Origin: an uncultured Alphaproteobacteria bacterium
GTDB taxonomy: Bacteria; Pseudomonadota; Alphaproteobacteria; HIMB59; GCA-002718135
Length of the DNA: 64,000 bases
Assembly: GCA_902628835.1 (NCBI GenBank)
Contig: CACOPD010000001.1
Coordinates: 124,001 to 188,000 of the forward strand
Reading direction: 5' to 3'
Shown piece by piece: positions 39,301 to 48,215 of this stretch. Position 1 is the stretch's first letter, and each line of letters starts with the position of its first letter. Under the pieces are notes generated by a model, which was not told where the DNA came from, ran no database searches, and was given only the letters and a program-made list of their open reading frames with translations. Made by a program: the position numbers and the translations under genes.

Positions 39301-40137
39301 CTAAATACTAAATTTATCTATGATGTAAGTTGGGGTTATTTGATGATTTTTAATCAAATTATTTATTTTATTTAAATCTTTATGAATACCAGATATTACT
39401 AAAATACTATCTATTTCAAAATTATTAGCACCTTGAATGTCATGAAATAATGAATCTCCAATAGCTACTGTTCTTTTTTTTTCTAAATTAATTTGATTTG
39501 TAGTTTCAGTATATATGCTTACATCTGGCTTACCTTTTATAATAACATTTCCACCCATTTTTTTGTATATTTCACCAATAGCACCCATACAAAAGGTATT
39601 ATTTTTACTGTTAATTTCAACTGTTTCAAAGTCAGGGTTTGCACAATACATTGTTATTTCTTTTCTATAAGCTACTTCAAGTAAAGGAATGTAGTCTATT
39701 GGCTGTAAATTTATGAAAGGAGTACAAGCTAAAATTAAATCCGCTTCTTCTACTTTTTCTACAAAATTAAAATTTAAACCATCTCTAAAATCTAAACCAT
39801 CTTCTTTTTCTTCATCATAAATATGAAAACAATTTTTTTTATTTTTATGATCTAAAAATTTTTGTTTAAGTAATTGCCAAATCATTTCTCCACTTGTCAC
39901 TGTGTTTATAAAAGATTTTTTTTTAAAACCAAGTTTCGGCAATCTATCTATGGAAGATTTTGATCTTTTTGATGAATTTGAAATTATAAACAAATTTTTT
40001 TTATTACTATTGAGAATATTTATAGAATTAAAAGCATAGTCATATCCAAATGTTCCATCATGCATTACACCCCATTGATCAATTATAAAATTGTCATAAT
40101 CATTAATTATTTCTTCAATGGAATTTATTTTTTTCAC
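39301..40137 (-). CDS. HAD superfamily class IIA hydrolase (TIGR01459-like)
   Basis: 278 residues. FIIDQWGVMHDGT is the first HAD motif; the nucleophile is Asp and the acid/base position is Trp rather than the usual Asp (DxW), a feature of this alphaproteobacterial subfamily. ISNSSKRS is motif II, KGKPDVSIY is motif III and AIGDSLFHDIQGA is motif IV. Relatives include NagD-like nucleotide or sugar phosphatases; the substrate is unknown. It lies two bases downstream of pyrD on the same strand. Confidence 0.85.
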   Translation of the reverse strand: MKKINSIEEIINDYDNFIIDQWGVMHDGTFGYDYAFNSINILNSNKKNLFIISNSSKRSKSSIDRLPKLGFKKKSFINTVTSGEMIWQLLKQKFLDHKNKKNCFHIYDEEKEDGLDFRDGLNFNFVEKVEEADLILACTPFINLQPIDYIPLLEVAYRKEITMYCANPDFETVEINSKNNTFCMGAIGEIYKKMGGNVIIKGKPDVSIYTETTNQINLEKKRTVAIGDSLFHDIQGANNFEIDSILVISGIHKDLNKINNLIKNHQITPTYIIDKFSI

Positions 40138-40139
40138 TA

Positions 40140-41195
40140 CTATACAGATTTACCAATTACTTCAGATACATTTTTATATCCATCAGTTTTAATTAGGTCG
40201 ATCAAGTCACCTTTCATACTATTAATTAAATTTGGACCAGAATAAACCAAAGCGGTATATAGCTGAACTAAAGAAGCACCAGATTTAAATTTTTCATAAC
40301 AGTCCCTTCCACTTGATATACCCCCCACTCCTATTAATGGTATTTGACCATTTGTTAGTTCATACATTTTTTTCAAGACTAAATTTGAATTATCATATAG
40401 AGGTTTACCGCTGAGACCTCCTTTTTTTTCTTTATTTATAGAAATTAAATTATCATATCTTTTTATGGTACTATTTGTAAGTATCAATCCATCTATGTTG
40501 TTAGCTAAGGAAATTAAAGCTATATCTCTTAGTTGATCTTCATTTAAATCAGGAGAAATTTTAATTAATATTGGCTTGGTATTAATTTTTTTTACTTCAT
40601 CTCTTTTATCTATAATTTTTTTAATTAATTTTTCTATCCTTCCTCTCAATTGTAGATCTCTCAAACCTTCAGTATTTGGTGAGGATATGTTTATAGTTAT
40701 ATAGCTTGCTAAATCACCTAACTCTTCTATACCTATTAGATAATCGTCAATAGCTTCACTTGAATTTTTATTTTTTCCAATATTAATTCCTACAATCTTA
40801 TTATTTAAGTATGATTTTTGGTATTTAATTAAATTTTTTTTCACTTTTTTAATACCCTTATTATTAAATCCTAAACTATTGATGATAGCTTTATCTTCAC
40901 TTAATCTAAATATTCTAGGTTTAGAATTACCACTTTGAGGTTGAGGAGTAATTGTGCCAACTTCAAGAAAACCAAAACCAAATGAAAACATTGAATGCAT
41001 CACTTCAGCATTTTTATCAAAACCCGCAGCCAGTCCTATAGGATTTGTAAAATCTAAACCCATTAAATGTTGTGAAAGAATAGAGTCCTCAAAATTTTTT
41101 TGTCTTAATTTGAAATATTTTAAAAAATTAATTGTTATAGTGTGAGATAACTCGGGAGGTAATAATCTTAATATTTTTAAAGAACTATTGTACAA
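40140..41195 (-). CDS. pyrD: Dihydroorotate dehydrogenase, class 2 (quinone)
   Basis: Membrane-associated flavoprotein of pyrimidine synthesis that passes electrons to ubiquinone. 351 residues. MGLDFTNPIGLAAGFDKNAE, GTITPQPQSGNSKPRIFRL, the catalytic loop NISSPNTEGLRDLQ and LIGVGGISSGRDCYEK are class 2 motifs. It lies four bases after lysS on the same strand. Confidence 0.95.
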   Translation of the reverse strand: MYNSSLKILRLLPPELSHTITINFLKYFKLRQKNFEDSILSQHLMGLDFTNPIGLAAGFDKNAEVMHSMFSFGFGFLEVGTITPQPQSGNSKPRIFRLSEDKAIINSLGFNNKGIKKVKKNLIKYQKSYLNNKIVGINIGKNKNSSEAIDDYLIGIEELGDLASYITINISSPNTEGLRDLQLRGRIEKLIKKIIDKRDEVKKINTKPILIKISPDLNEDQLRDIALISLANNIDGLILTNSTIKRYDNLISINKEKKGGLSGKPLYDNSNLVLKKMYELTNGQIPLIGVGGISSGRDCYEKFKSGASLVQLYTALVYSGPNLINSMKGDLIDLIKTDGYKNVSEVIGKSV

Positions 41196-41199
41196 TAAA

Positions 41200-42783
41200 T
41201 TAATTATCTATTAATTTTTTTAGATAATCAATAGTTTCTCTTAAACCAAATAATTTAAAAAATGATCCTAGTCTAGGGCCTTGATCCTGGCCAAGCATAA
41301 CTTGATATACTAGTTTAAAAAAATCTTTTAAGTTTTCAAATTCGTGCTTTTTTCCTACTTCGTATAATAATGTTTGAATGTCTTCAGATGAACTATTTTC
41401 AGTAACTTCATTTTCTAAAACATTAATAATATCAATAAATACTTCTTTATTATTACTATCAATTTCTAAAAATTTCTTTTTAGGCAAAATAAAATCTTCA
41501 TAGTAATTTAGGGCAAAGTCAATAAGACGATCAAATTCAGGATTGTTATCTGCATTAATTTTATCATCATATTTATTAATAAAAGACCATATTACTTTTT
41601 TATCTTTAGAATTAGAGATATTTACTAGATTAGTAAGGGTATTGAAATTTATTTCTGATTTAAATTCTTTTGGTTTACCTGAATGAATATGCCAAATTGG
41701 ATTATCATACTGTTTATTTTTAACTAAACTTGAATATGAATTATAATGAGAAAGATAATCATCTACAGTTTTAGGTATTACATCAAAGTGAAGTTTCTTT
41801 GCTGATTTTGGTTTTTGGAACATGTATAGTGAAAGACTCTCAGGAGAAGCATAACGCAGCCACTCATCTACACTAATACCATTTCCAACAGACTTTGAAA
41901 TTTTTTCACCTTTTTCATCTAAAAACATTTCATAAATTAGATTTGTGGGTGGTTTTTTATTTAATGCTTTACAAATCTTCGACCCTAGATCAACACTTTC
42001 TGTAAGATCTTTACCACACATCTCGTAGTCAACATCAAACGACATCCATCTCATTGCCCAATCGACTTTCCACTGTAATTTACATTTTCCATTAATTACT
42101 TCTGTTTCAACTAACTTGTCTAAAGATGGATCTTTATAAATTATTGTTTTTGAATCCATTTTATATTCTTCAATTTTTACCTGAAGTACTTCACCTGAAT
42201 TTTCACTAATTGGTAGAAAAGGACTGTAAGTTTCTTTTCTCTCTGCTCTTAAGGTAGGTAAAATGATATCTAATATTTTTGAATAGTTTTCAAATATATT
42301 TAATATTGTTTCGTTAAAATCTCCGTTTTGATATTTTTCTGTTGAGCTAACAAACTCATAATCAAAATTAAATTCATCCAAGAAACTTCTTAGTTTTGCA
42401 TTATTATGATGTCCAAAACTTTCAAATTTACCAAATGGATCTGGTATGGAAGTAAGTGGTTTACCTATAAATTTTTCTAACATATCTTTATTTGGAACAT
42501 TTTCAGGAACTTTTCTTAATCCATCCATGTCATCAGAAAATGTGATTAGTTTTGTTGGACAATCAATTATAGAGCTAAATGCATTTTTTACCATTGATGT
42601 TCTTACAACTTCACCAAAAGTTCCAATATGAGGTAAACCAGAGGGGCCATAACCAGTTTCTAGTAATACGTATCCTTTAGATGGAATTTTAAAGTTTTGT
42701 AAGCCACCATTTTTTTTAATGATTTGTATTGCTTCTTTAAAAGGCCAAGCTTTTAAGGATTGTACTAATTCTTGATCAATCAT
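41200..42783 (-). CDS. lysS: Lysyl-tRNA synthetase, class I
   Basis: 527 residues. Class I signature motifs: GPSGLPHIGTFGE (HIGH equivalent, His52-Thr55) and GEKISKSVGNG (KMSKS equivalent). This class I LysRS is found in archaea, spirochaetes and many Alphaproteobacteria in place of the class II enzyme. TFSDDMDGLRKVPE and WAMRWMSFDVDYEMCGKDL are also typical. The gene overlaps the upstream marR gene by eight bases, so it is likely expressed from the marR promoter. Confidence 0.95.
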   Translation of the reverse strand: MIDQELVQSLKAWPFKEAIQIIKKNGGLQNFKIPSKGYVLLETGYGPSGLPHIGTFGEVVRTSMVKNAFSSIIDCPTKLITFSDDMDGLRKVPENVPNKDMLEKFIGKPLTSIPDPFGKFESFGHHNNAKLRSFLDEFNFDYEFVSSTEKYQNGDFNETILNIFENYSKILDIILPTLRAERKETYSPFLPISENSGEVLQVKIEEYKMDSKTIIYKDPSLDKLVETEVINGKCKLQWKVDWAMRWMSFDVDYEMCGKDLTESVDLGSKICKALNKKPPTNLIYEMFLDEKGEKISKSVGNGISVDEWLRYASPESLSLYMFQKPKSAKKLHFDVIPKTVDDYLSHYNSYSSLVKNKQYDNPIWHIHSGKPKEFKSEINFNTLTNLVNISNSKDKKVIWSFINKYDDKINADNNPEFDRLIDFALNYYEDFILPKKKFLEIDSNNKEVFIDIINVLENEVTENSSSEDIQTLLYEVGKKHEFENLKDFFKLVYQVMLGQDQGPRLGSFFKLFGLRETIDYLKKLIDN

Positions 42784-43237
42784 TTAATTTTGCTCTAATT
42801 CTAATTTTTTTACCCAATAACAACTTTAATGAATTTGTGAAATTAAAAATTTCAGATCCTAGTTTATCAAATAAGTCATTTTCTAGATCTTTAATACTTT
42901 CAATTGTATTATTAATTAAAATTTTCCCTTCTGAAGTTAGAATTAAACTATCAGATCTTTTATCTTGTGGCTGCTGTTTTAATATTAACTTCTTTTCTTC
43001 TAGCTTAGAAACACGTACACTTACAACAGATCGATCAATAGATGCATTTTTACAAATATGTTGTTGTGTAATATTAATATTTTTTTGTTGTAGTAAATAG
43101 ATAGTTTCAAGAATAAGATATTCATTTAATGTAATTTCACTGTCTCTTAATCTTTGTCTTACGTTTGATTGCCATAAGTTGGAAGTTTGCCAGATTAATA
43201 ACGCCAATCTATTCTCATTAAGAGAAGTGTCTGCCAT
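42776..43237 (-). CDS. MarR-family transcriptional regulator
   Basis: 153 residues, winged helix. ALLIWQTSNLWQSNVRQRL leads to the DNA-binding core ITQQHICKNASIDRSVVSVRVSKLEEKKLI and the wing PQDKRSDSLILTSEG. Such proteins bind palindromes as dimers and often repress their own promoter. Directly upstream are two 12-base palindrome boxes (43240-43266), a good candidate operator. Its last eight bases overlap lysS. The ligand is unknown. Confidence 0.9.
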   Translation of the reverse strand: MADTSLNENRLALLIWQTSNLWQSNVRQRLRDSEITLNEYLILETIYLLQQKNINITQQHICKNASIDRSVVSVRVSKLEEKKLILKQQPQDKRSDSLILTSEGKILINNTIESIKDLENDLFDKLGSEIFNFTNSLKLLLGKKIRIRAKLND

Positions 43238-43239
43238 AG

Positions 43240-43283
43240 TTTTTATACAAACTGTTTGTATACAAATTATATTGATTAATCAA
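43240..43283 (-). promoter_or_regulatory. marR autoregulatory operator and promoter
   Basis: Immediately before the marR start lie TTTTTATACAAA (43240-43251) and the perfect palindrome TTTGTATACAAA (43255-43266), 11 of 12 bases alike and 15 bases apart; between them TATACAAA-CTG-TTTGTATA is also a perfect inverted repeat. A reverse-strand TATAAT (43266-43271) touches the outer box, and a further perfect palindrome TTGATTAATCAA is at 43272-43283. A -35 match is poor. Bound MarR would cover the transcription start. Confidence 0.7.
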
Positions 43284-43361
43284 CTAATTTTTAGTTAAAA
43301 TTTAAAATAAAGTTCTGCTAAATTTAAATTTAAGATAGTATTATTGGATTCCAGTGAAATT

Positions 43362-43799
43362 TTATATAATTTCAATGAATTTTTGAGACCATTCAATGGA
43401 TCCCTCGGTATCATAATCGCAATCTAGCCTATCTAGAATGCAAGATGCGCCAAGAAATTTTAGCCTTTCATCGATGTCTTTACCAGCTTTACAAAATTCA
43501 TAGTGTGAACTGTCCCCAAGAGCAATCACACCATATCTTAATTTACTTAAATTAATATCACTAGTTCCAAATAATTTTTCAAAAAATAACTCTCCATTGT
43601 AGGGTACGTCACCCTCACCAGTCGTAGATGTTACAACTAATAATTTTGACATTTCTTGTAACTTATCCATTGATATGTCATCTAATTCTTTGAGATTGGT
43701 TTCTACGCTTTTAGATTTAGCTAAATCATTTATTTCATAAGCTAAGTCCTCAGCTGTACCTGTTTGAGAGGCATATAAAATATTTAAGATATTTTCCAT
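43362..43799 (-). CDS. Flavodoxin-like FMN protein (MioC type)
   Basis: 145 residues. The FMN phosphate loop is LYASQTGTAEDLAYEI (residues 8-23), with VTSTTGEGDVPYNGELFFEKL and GVIALGDSSHYEFCKAGKDID binding the isoalloxazine ring. This short chain matches MioC-type flavodoxins or the flavodoxin domain of sulfite reductase/P450 reductase. The reductase at 43940 on the same strand is a plausible electron donor. 140 bases and a terminator-like hairpin separate them, so they may be separate transcripts. Confidence 0.88.
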   Translation of the reverse strand: MENILNILYASQTGTAEDLAYEINDLAKSKSVETNLKELDDISMDKLQEMSKLLVVTSTTGEGDVPYNGELFFEKLFGTSDINLSKLRYGVIALGDSSHYEFCKAGKDIDERLKFLGASCILDRLDCDYDTEGSIEWSQKFIEII

Positions 43800-43920
43800 T
43801 TTTATTAAATATGTTTAATTCAATAAAAGTAAATAATTTCAACAAAAAATATATATTTATTAAATATTGTGTAATTTGTTAATACTTTAATTTTAGAATA
43901 ACTATAAATAAAACAATAAT

Positions 43921-43947
43921 AAAAATTATAGAGTTTGTTTTAAACTC
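43921..43947 (-). terminator. Terminator downstream of the FNR gene
   Basis: Reverse strand: GAGTTT, loop AAAAC, AAACTC, then an AT-rich tail TATAATTTTTATT. The six-pair stem includes the FNR stop codon (TAA, 43940-43942). The T-run is interrupted, so efficiency is uncertain. Confidence 0.45.
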
Positions 43948-44950
43948 CTAGTTTTTTTTGTAATTCTTTTGAAGAAGTAGTGTATCTAAAAATATTTTTC
44001 TTATCAGGAAAGCAATATTTAAAAACTTCCTGTGCCATCAATGCTGCTTCATGAAATCCAGATAATATAAGTTTGAGCTTTCCAGGATACCAATTAATAT
44101 CCCCTATAGCAAATATAGATGGTGTTGAAGTCTCAAATTTTTCTGTGTCCACTTTAATTAAATTTTCATGTAGATTCAAACCCCACTCGGAAATTGGTCC
44201 TAACTCCATTTTTAAACCAAAAAATGGTAATAAATAATCAACTTCTACATCAGAAATGATTCCATCCTTTTCATAGATAATTTTTATCTTGTTATTTTTA
44301 GATTCATTTATTTGTTTGATCTGACCTTGGAGAAAATTAATTTTTCCATTTTTTTCTAATTCTTGCATTTTAGAAACAGAGTCTGGAGCTGCTCGAAACT
44401 CTTTTCTTCTATGGATAAGAGTTACTTTACTATTTTTTGATAATTCATTTGTCCAATCAAGAGCAGAGTCACCTCCACCTGCAATTAAAAGCTCTTTTCC
44501 TTCAAATTTTGCTTTATCCCTTATGGCATAATAAACGTTAATATTTTCAAAATTATCAATATTTTCTACTGGGGGTTTTCTTGGAACAAAACTACCTGCC
44601 CCAGCCGCAACAACTAAACATTTAGCTTCAATTTTTTGTCCAATGCTAGTTTCAACAATCCATCCGTAACTAGTTTTTTCTATTTTTTCTACCTGCTGGT
44701 TCAAATGAAATTTTGGCTTAAATGGTTCAATCTGTTTTATTAGCTCATCTGTCAATTCTTGACCAGTAACTACTGGTCTTGATGGTATATCGTAAATTGG
44801 TTTTTCAGGGTATAATTCTGCACATTGACCACCAACCTTATCAAGATTATCTATTAAATGACAATTTATATTTAAAAGACCCAATTCAAATACTGCAAAA
44901 AGGCCAACCGGGCCTGCTCCAATAATAGCAACATCAGTTTTTTCAATCAT
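43940..44950 (-). CDS. Ferredoxin/flavodoxin-NADP+ reductase, thioredoxin reductase-like type
   Basis: 336 residues. FAD-binding GAGPVGLFA near the N-terminus, NADPH-binding GGGDSALDWT in the middle, and IFAIGDINWYPGKLKLILSGFHEA at the end. There is no CxxC redox pair, which separates it from TrxB and matches the TrxR-like ferredoxin-NADP reductases of Alphaproteobacteria and Firmicutes. GGQCAELYPEKPIYDIP is family-specific. It would exchange electrons between NADPH and a ferredoxin or the flavodoxin at 43362. Confidence 0.92.
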   Translation of the reverse strand: MIEKTDVAIIGAGPVGLFAVFELGLLNINCHLIDNLDKVGGQCAELYPEKPIYDIPSRPVVTGQELTDELIKQIEPFKPKFHLNQQVEKIEKTSYGWIVETSIGQKIEAKCLVVAAGAGSFVPRKPPVENIDNFENINVYYAIRDKAKFEGKELLIAGGGDSALDWTNELSKNSKVTLIHRRKEFRAAPDSVSKMQELEKNGKINFLQGQIKQINESKNNKIKIIYEKDGIISDVEVDYLLPFFGLKMELGPISEWGLNLHENLIKVDTEKFETSTPSIFAIGDINWYPGKLKLILSGFHEAALMAQEVFKYCFPDKKNIFRYTTSSKELQKKLGV

Positions 44951-45002
44951 ATTAGAAAAATAACAACTTTTTTTATTATTTCTAGAGATTATATATATTT
45001 TT

Positions 45003-46058
45003 ATGAATCACGTTCAATCTTCTAATAATTATAATCCAGCAATATTCCTATGGTTATTAACCATTACAGCAATGGTTTTATTAATAATAGTAATTGGAGG
45101 ATTGACAAGACTAACTGACTCAGGTTTATCAATGACAGATTGGAGACCAATATTAGGCATTATTCCACCAATTGGACTAGAAAAATGGATAATTGTTTTT
45201 GAGATGTATAAACAAACTCCAGAGTACAAAATAGTAAATAAAAATATGACACTAGATGAATTTAAATTTATTTTTTGGTGGGAATGGTTTCATAGAATAT
45301 TTGCAAGAGCAATTGGAGTGGTGTTCATTATTCCTTTAATTTATTTTAGTCTTAGAAAACAGATCCGATCTCCTCTCTATATTAGATTAGGCGTGGTATT
45401 TATCTTTGGATTATTTCAAGCATTTGTAGGTTGGTGGATGGTTAAAAGTGGTTTAACTGAAAATCCTTATGTTAGTCCATATAGACTTACGTTTCATCTT
45501 CTCAATGCCCTAATAATTTTTTCAATTCTTTTGTGGATAGCTATGGATTACAGATATTCATCAAATATAAATTTTTTGTCAAAACCTTTTACAACAGAAT
45601 TTTATATCTTTTTGTCAGTCATTCTAATATTTATTACAATTGCTACTGGAGGTTTCATGGCTGGAACAAATTCAGGGCAATCTTTTAATACTTTTCCATT
45701 AATGAATGGTCAAATTATACCAGATGATTATTTAATAGATGAATTAGGTATTTATAATATCTTTGAAAATACCGTAGCAATAAATTTCAATCATAGATGG
45801 ATTTCTATATTTGTATTTTTTTATATTATCTTCATATGCTTTAAATTTATTAAATTCGATAATAAATTAGTATCAAATAAATTAGTGTATTTGATAATTT
45901 TTTTTCTTACTCTACAAGTTGTTTTGGGAATAATTACATTATTAAGTAATGTTTATTTACCAGTAGCTAGCTTACATCAAACTAATTCAATTTTGTTATT
46001 ATCAACTTTATTAATTAGTTATCACCAAATTAAAATAAGAAAGGTTAAAAATGTCTAA
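45003..46058 (+). CDS. ctaA: Heme A synthase
   Basis: Oxidises the heme O methyl to formyl, making heme A for cytochrome c oxidase. 351 residues with about eight membrane spans. GGLTRLTDSGLSMTDWRPI is the family hallmark. Candidate heme ligands are the histidines in WEWFHRIFAR, LTFHLLNAL, FNHRWIS and SLHQTNSIL. It overlaps the following SDR gene by eight bases. It is divergent from the FNR gene across 52 bases. Confidence 0.95.
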   Translation: MNHVQSSNNYNPAIFLWLLTITAMVLLIIVIGGLTRLTDSGLSMTDWRPILGIIPPIGLEKWIIVFEMYKQTPEYKIVNKNMTLDEFKFIFWWEWFHRIFARAIGVVFIIPLIYFSLRKQIRSPLYIRLGVVFIFGLFQAFVGWWMVKSGLTENPYVSPYRLTFHLLNALIIFSILLWIAMDYRYSSNINFLSKPFTTEFYIFLSVILIFITIATGGFMAGTNSGQSFNTFPLMNGQIIPDDYLIDELGIYNIFENTVAINFNHRWISIFVFFYIIFICFKFIKFDNKLVSNKLVYLIIFFLTLQVVLGIITLLSNVYLPVASLHQTNSILLLSTLLISYHQIKIRKVKNV

Positions 46059-46776
46059 TAAAAAAATATTTGTCTTTGGAGGAACAGGTTCTATTGGGAA
46101 AGCATTATCACATAAATTAAAAAGTGATAATTATGACCCAATAATTATTTCTAGAAATGAAACAGAATTAAAGCAACTATCTAGTGAAATTGATTGTGAA
46201 TATAAAGTTTGTGATGTTTTAGATTCCGATAAAATTAAAAATATTTCAGAAGAGTATAAAGATCAAATATGTGGAATTGCTTATTGTGTTGGGTCTATAA
46301 ATTTAAAACCTCTAAAGATTACTAAAGATGAAGATTTTATAGAATCTTTTAAAATAAACACACTCAGTGCTATTAATGCTATTAAATTTAATCAAGAGAC
46401 TCTGGCTAAGAATAACGGCAGCGTACTTCTTTATTCTACTATTGCAGTAAAACAAGGTTTTACTAATCACACAATAGTCTCTACTGCAAAAGGTGCTATA
46501 GAGGGTCTTACCTTAAGCCTAGCAGCTGAATTTGCACCAAAAATAAAGGTAAATTGCATAGCGCCAAGTTTAACTGACGCAAAAATGACACAAAAATTAA
46601 TTAGTAATGAAACTATTAAAAAAGCAATTGAAAATATGCATCCTTTACCTAAAATTGGATCTGGTGATGATTTCTCCGATATTGGTAGTTTTCTGTTAAG
46701 TAATAAAAATAGTTGGATTACTGGGCAAATATTTCATATAGACGGAGGAAGATCATCATTAAGAATTAAATCGTGA
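46051..46776 (+). CDS. SDR-family protein lacking the catalytic tyrosine
   Basis: 241 residues, Rossmann fold with GGTGSIGKALS for NAD(P), GIAYCVGSIN and the C-terminal SWITGQIFHIDGGRSSL. In place of YxxxK it reads Val-Ser-Thr-Ala-Lys (TIVSTAKGAIEG), so the usual catalytic tyrosine is missing while the lysine stays. A serine precedes it in LYSTIAVKQG. It may act by another mechanism or bind cofactor only. It sits between ctaA (eight-base overlap) and the DUF6134 gene (GTGA overlap). Confidence 0.85.
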   Translation: MSNKKIFVFGGTGSIGKALSHKLKSDNYDPIIISRNETELKQLSSEIDCEYKVCDVLDSDKIKNISEEYKDQICGIAYCVGSINLKPLKITKDEDFIESFKINTLSAINAIKFNQETLAKNNGSVLLYSTIAVKQGFTNHTIVSTAKGAIEGLTLSLAAEFAPKIKVNCIAPSLTDAKMTQKLISNETIKKAIENMHPLPKIGSGDDFSDIGSFLLSNKNSWITGQIFHIDGGRSSLRIKS

Positions 46777-47456
46777 AATATTTTTTTATAATTTGTTTAT
46801 CTCTTTTTTCCTTCAGTGTTTTTAGTCAGCCATTTCCAATACCTGAGGATAAAGAAGTAAGTTATGATGTTATTAGAAAAAAGAAAAATATTGGGAGCTT
46901 AATATCAAAATTTATAGTAAATGAAGATAATGTCGTTATACATTCAGTCTTAAATATAAAAGTTAAGGTTTTATTTATTCCAGCATACAAATTTTTTCAA
47001 GAAACAAAAGAAACTTGGACAAATGGTGAATTTGTATCAATAGATGGATTTACAGATTTTGAAGATGATCGAGAATATAAAATAATTGGAAATGATGAAG
47101 ACAATTTTTTTATTGCTAACGGTATGGATGGACAATTAAAATTAGATAAAAATATTGTACCATTAAATTATTGGAATCTTGAAATGTTAAATGAAAAAGA
47201 AGTATTTGATACTCAGAAGGGTATTGTAAGAACTATAGAAGTAAAGCAACTTGAAGATGAAAAAATAAAAATTAATGACAAGGAAATACTAGCTAGTAAG
47301 TATCTTTTCAATGCTTCAAAAAATCCAAAAGATAAAGGGCCATTTCCAGAGTATACACTTTGGTATTTTGAAAGAGAACTTATGAAAATGGAATTTAAAA
47401 ATCCTAATGACAAAAAAAATGTTATCAAAATAATTCGTAATGATTGGGGTCAGTAA
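46773..47456 (+). CDS. Exported DUF6134-like protein
   Basis: 227 residues from a GTG overlapping the SDR stop. A signal peptide is clear (MKYFFIICLSLFSFSVFS, cleavage near residue 18). The mature part is beta-rich, with VSYDVIRKKKNIGSLISKF, ETWTNGEFVSIDGFT, LNYWNLEMLN and TLWYFERELMKMEF, which fits the DUF6134/DUF3108-type periplasmic barrel-like fold; the specific family is assigned from memory of such patterns. Function unknown. The next gene starts at the base after its stop. Confidence 0.7.
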   Translation: MKYFFIICLSLFSFSVFSQPFPIPEDKEVSYDVIRKKKNIGSLISKFIVNEDNVVIHSVLNIKVKVLFIPAYKFFQETKETWTNGEFVSIDGFTDFEDDREYKIIGNDEDNFFIANGMDGQLKLDKNIVPLNYWNLEMLNEKEVFDTQKGIVRTIEVKQLEDEKIKINDKEILASKYLFNASKNPKDKGPFPEYTLWYFERELMKMEFKNPNDKKNVIKIIRNDWGQ

Positions 47457-48215
47457 TTGCAAACTATTTGGATTACTGGTGGTTCTACTGGAATTGGTTT
47501 TGCAGTAGCAAAAAAATTCTTAGAAGAAAATTGGAGAGTAATAATTTCTTCTAGGAATGAAGACAAATTAATAAAAGCTGTTGAAAAATTAAAAGAACAA
47601 ACAACTAAAAAAGAGATTTTCTATAAAACTTGCGATGTAAGTAAATATAAAGATGTAAAGGCTACTGTAGCATATATTGAAACAGATATATCGAAAATTG
47701 ATATTGCTTTACTAAATGCTGCCGCATACTCACCTAATAGAACTCAAGAATTTGATTTAGAAAATTATAATTTACTCATAGAAGTTAATCTTAATGGCAC
47801 AATAAACTGCATAGATGTATTAAAAAATTATATGAAAGGTAGAAATAATTTAATTTCAGTAGTTTCGTCTCCCGTAGGCTTTAGAGGAATGCCAACCGCA
47901 GGTGCATATGGAATGACAAAAGCTGCTCAATTAAACTTAGTTGAAAGTTTGTATTTTGATTTTAAAAAATTAAAAATTAATATTTCAGTTATCAATCCTG
48001 GATTTATAGATACTGAATCAACGAAACTAAATTCATTTAAAATGCCTCTTTTAAAACCCCCAAGTTATGCTGCTGATAAAATTTTTAAGGGATTAACTGG
48101 CAAATATAAATTTGAAATCTATTTTCCTTTTGTCGTTGTTTTTTCTGTAAAAATTATGAGAATTTTACCTTTAAAAATTTATTCTTTTATTTGGAGAAAA
48201 TTAGGAAATTTTTAA
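47457..48215 (+). CDS. SDR-family oxidoreductase
   Basis: 252 residues from a TTG directly after the previous stop. The classical SDR set is present: TGGSTGIGFAVAKK, LNAAAY (the NAG motif variant), a serine in ISVVSSPVGF, and Tyr-Gly-Met-Thr-Lys in GAYGMTKAAQLN. The hydrophobic C-terminal segment (FPFVVVFSVKIMRILPL) could rest on the membrane. Substrate unknown. It ends the ctaA-SDR-DUF6134-SDR unit and converges on pfk with a four-base overlap. Confidence 0.88.
   Translation: MQTIWITGGSTGIGFAVAKKFLEENWRVIISSRNEDKLIKAVEKLKEQTTKKEIFYKTCDVSKYKDVKATVAYIETDISKIDIALLNAAAYSPNRTQEFDLENYNLLIEVNLNGTINCIDVLKNYMKGRNNLISVVSSPVGFRGMPTAGAYGMTKAAQLNLVESLYFDFKKLKINISVINPGFIDTESTKLNSFKMPLLKPPSYAADKIFKGLTGKYKFEIYFPFVVVFSVKIMRILPLKIYSFIWRKLGNF

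Noticed and set aside
43272-43283. TTGATTAATCAA as a separate operator for another regulator
   Set aside because: It could equally be part of the MarR region or chance; no second copy was noticed, so it is only listed within the marR operator.
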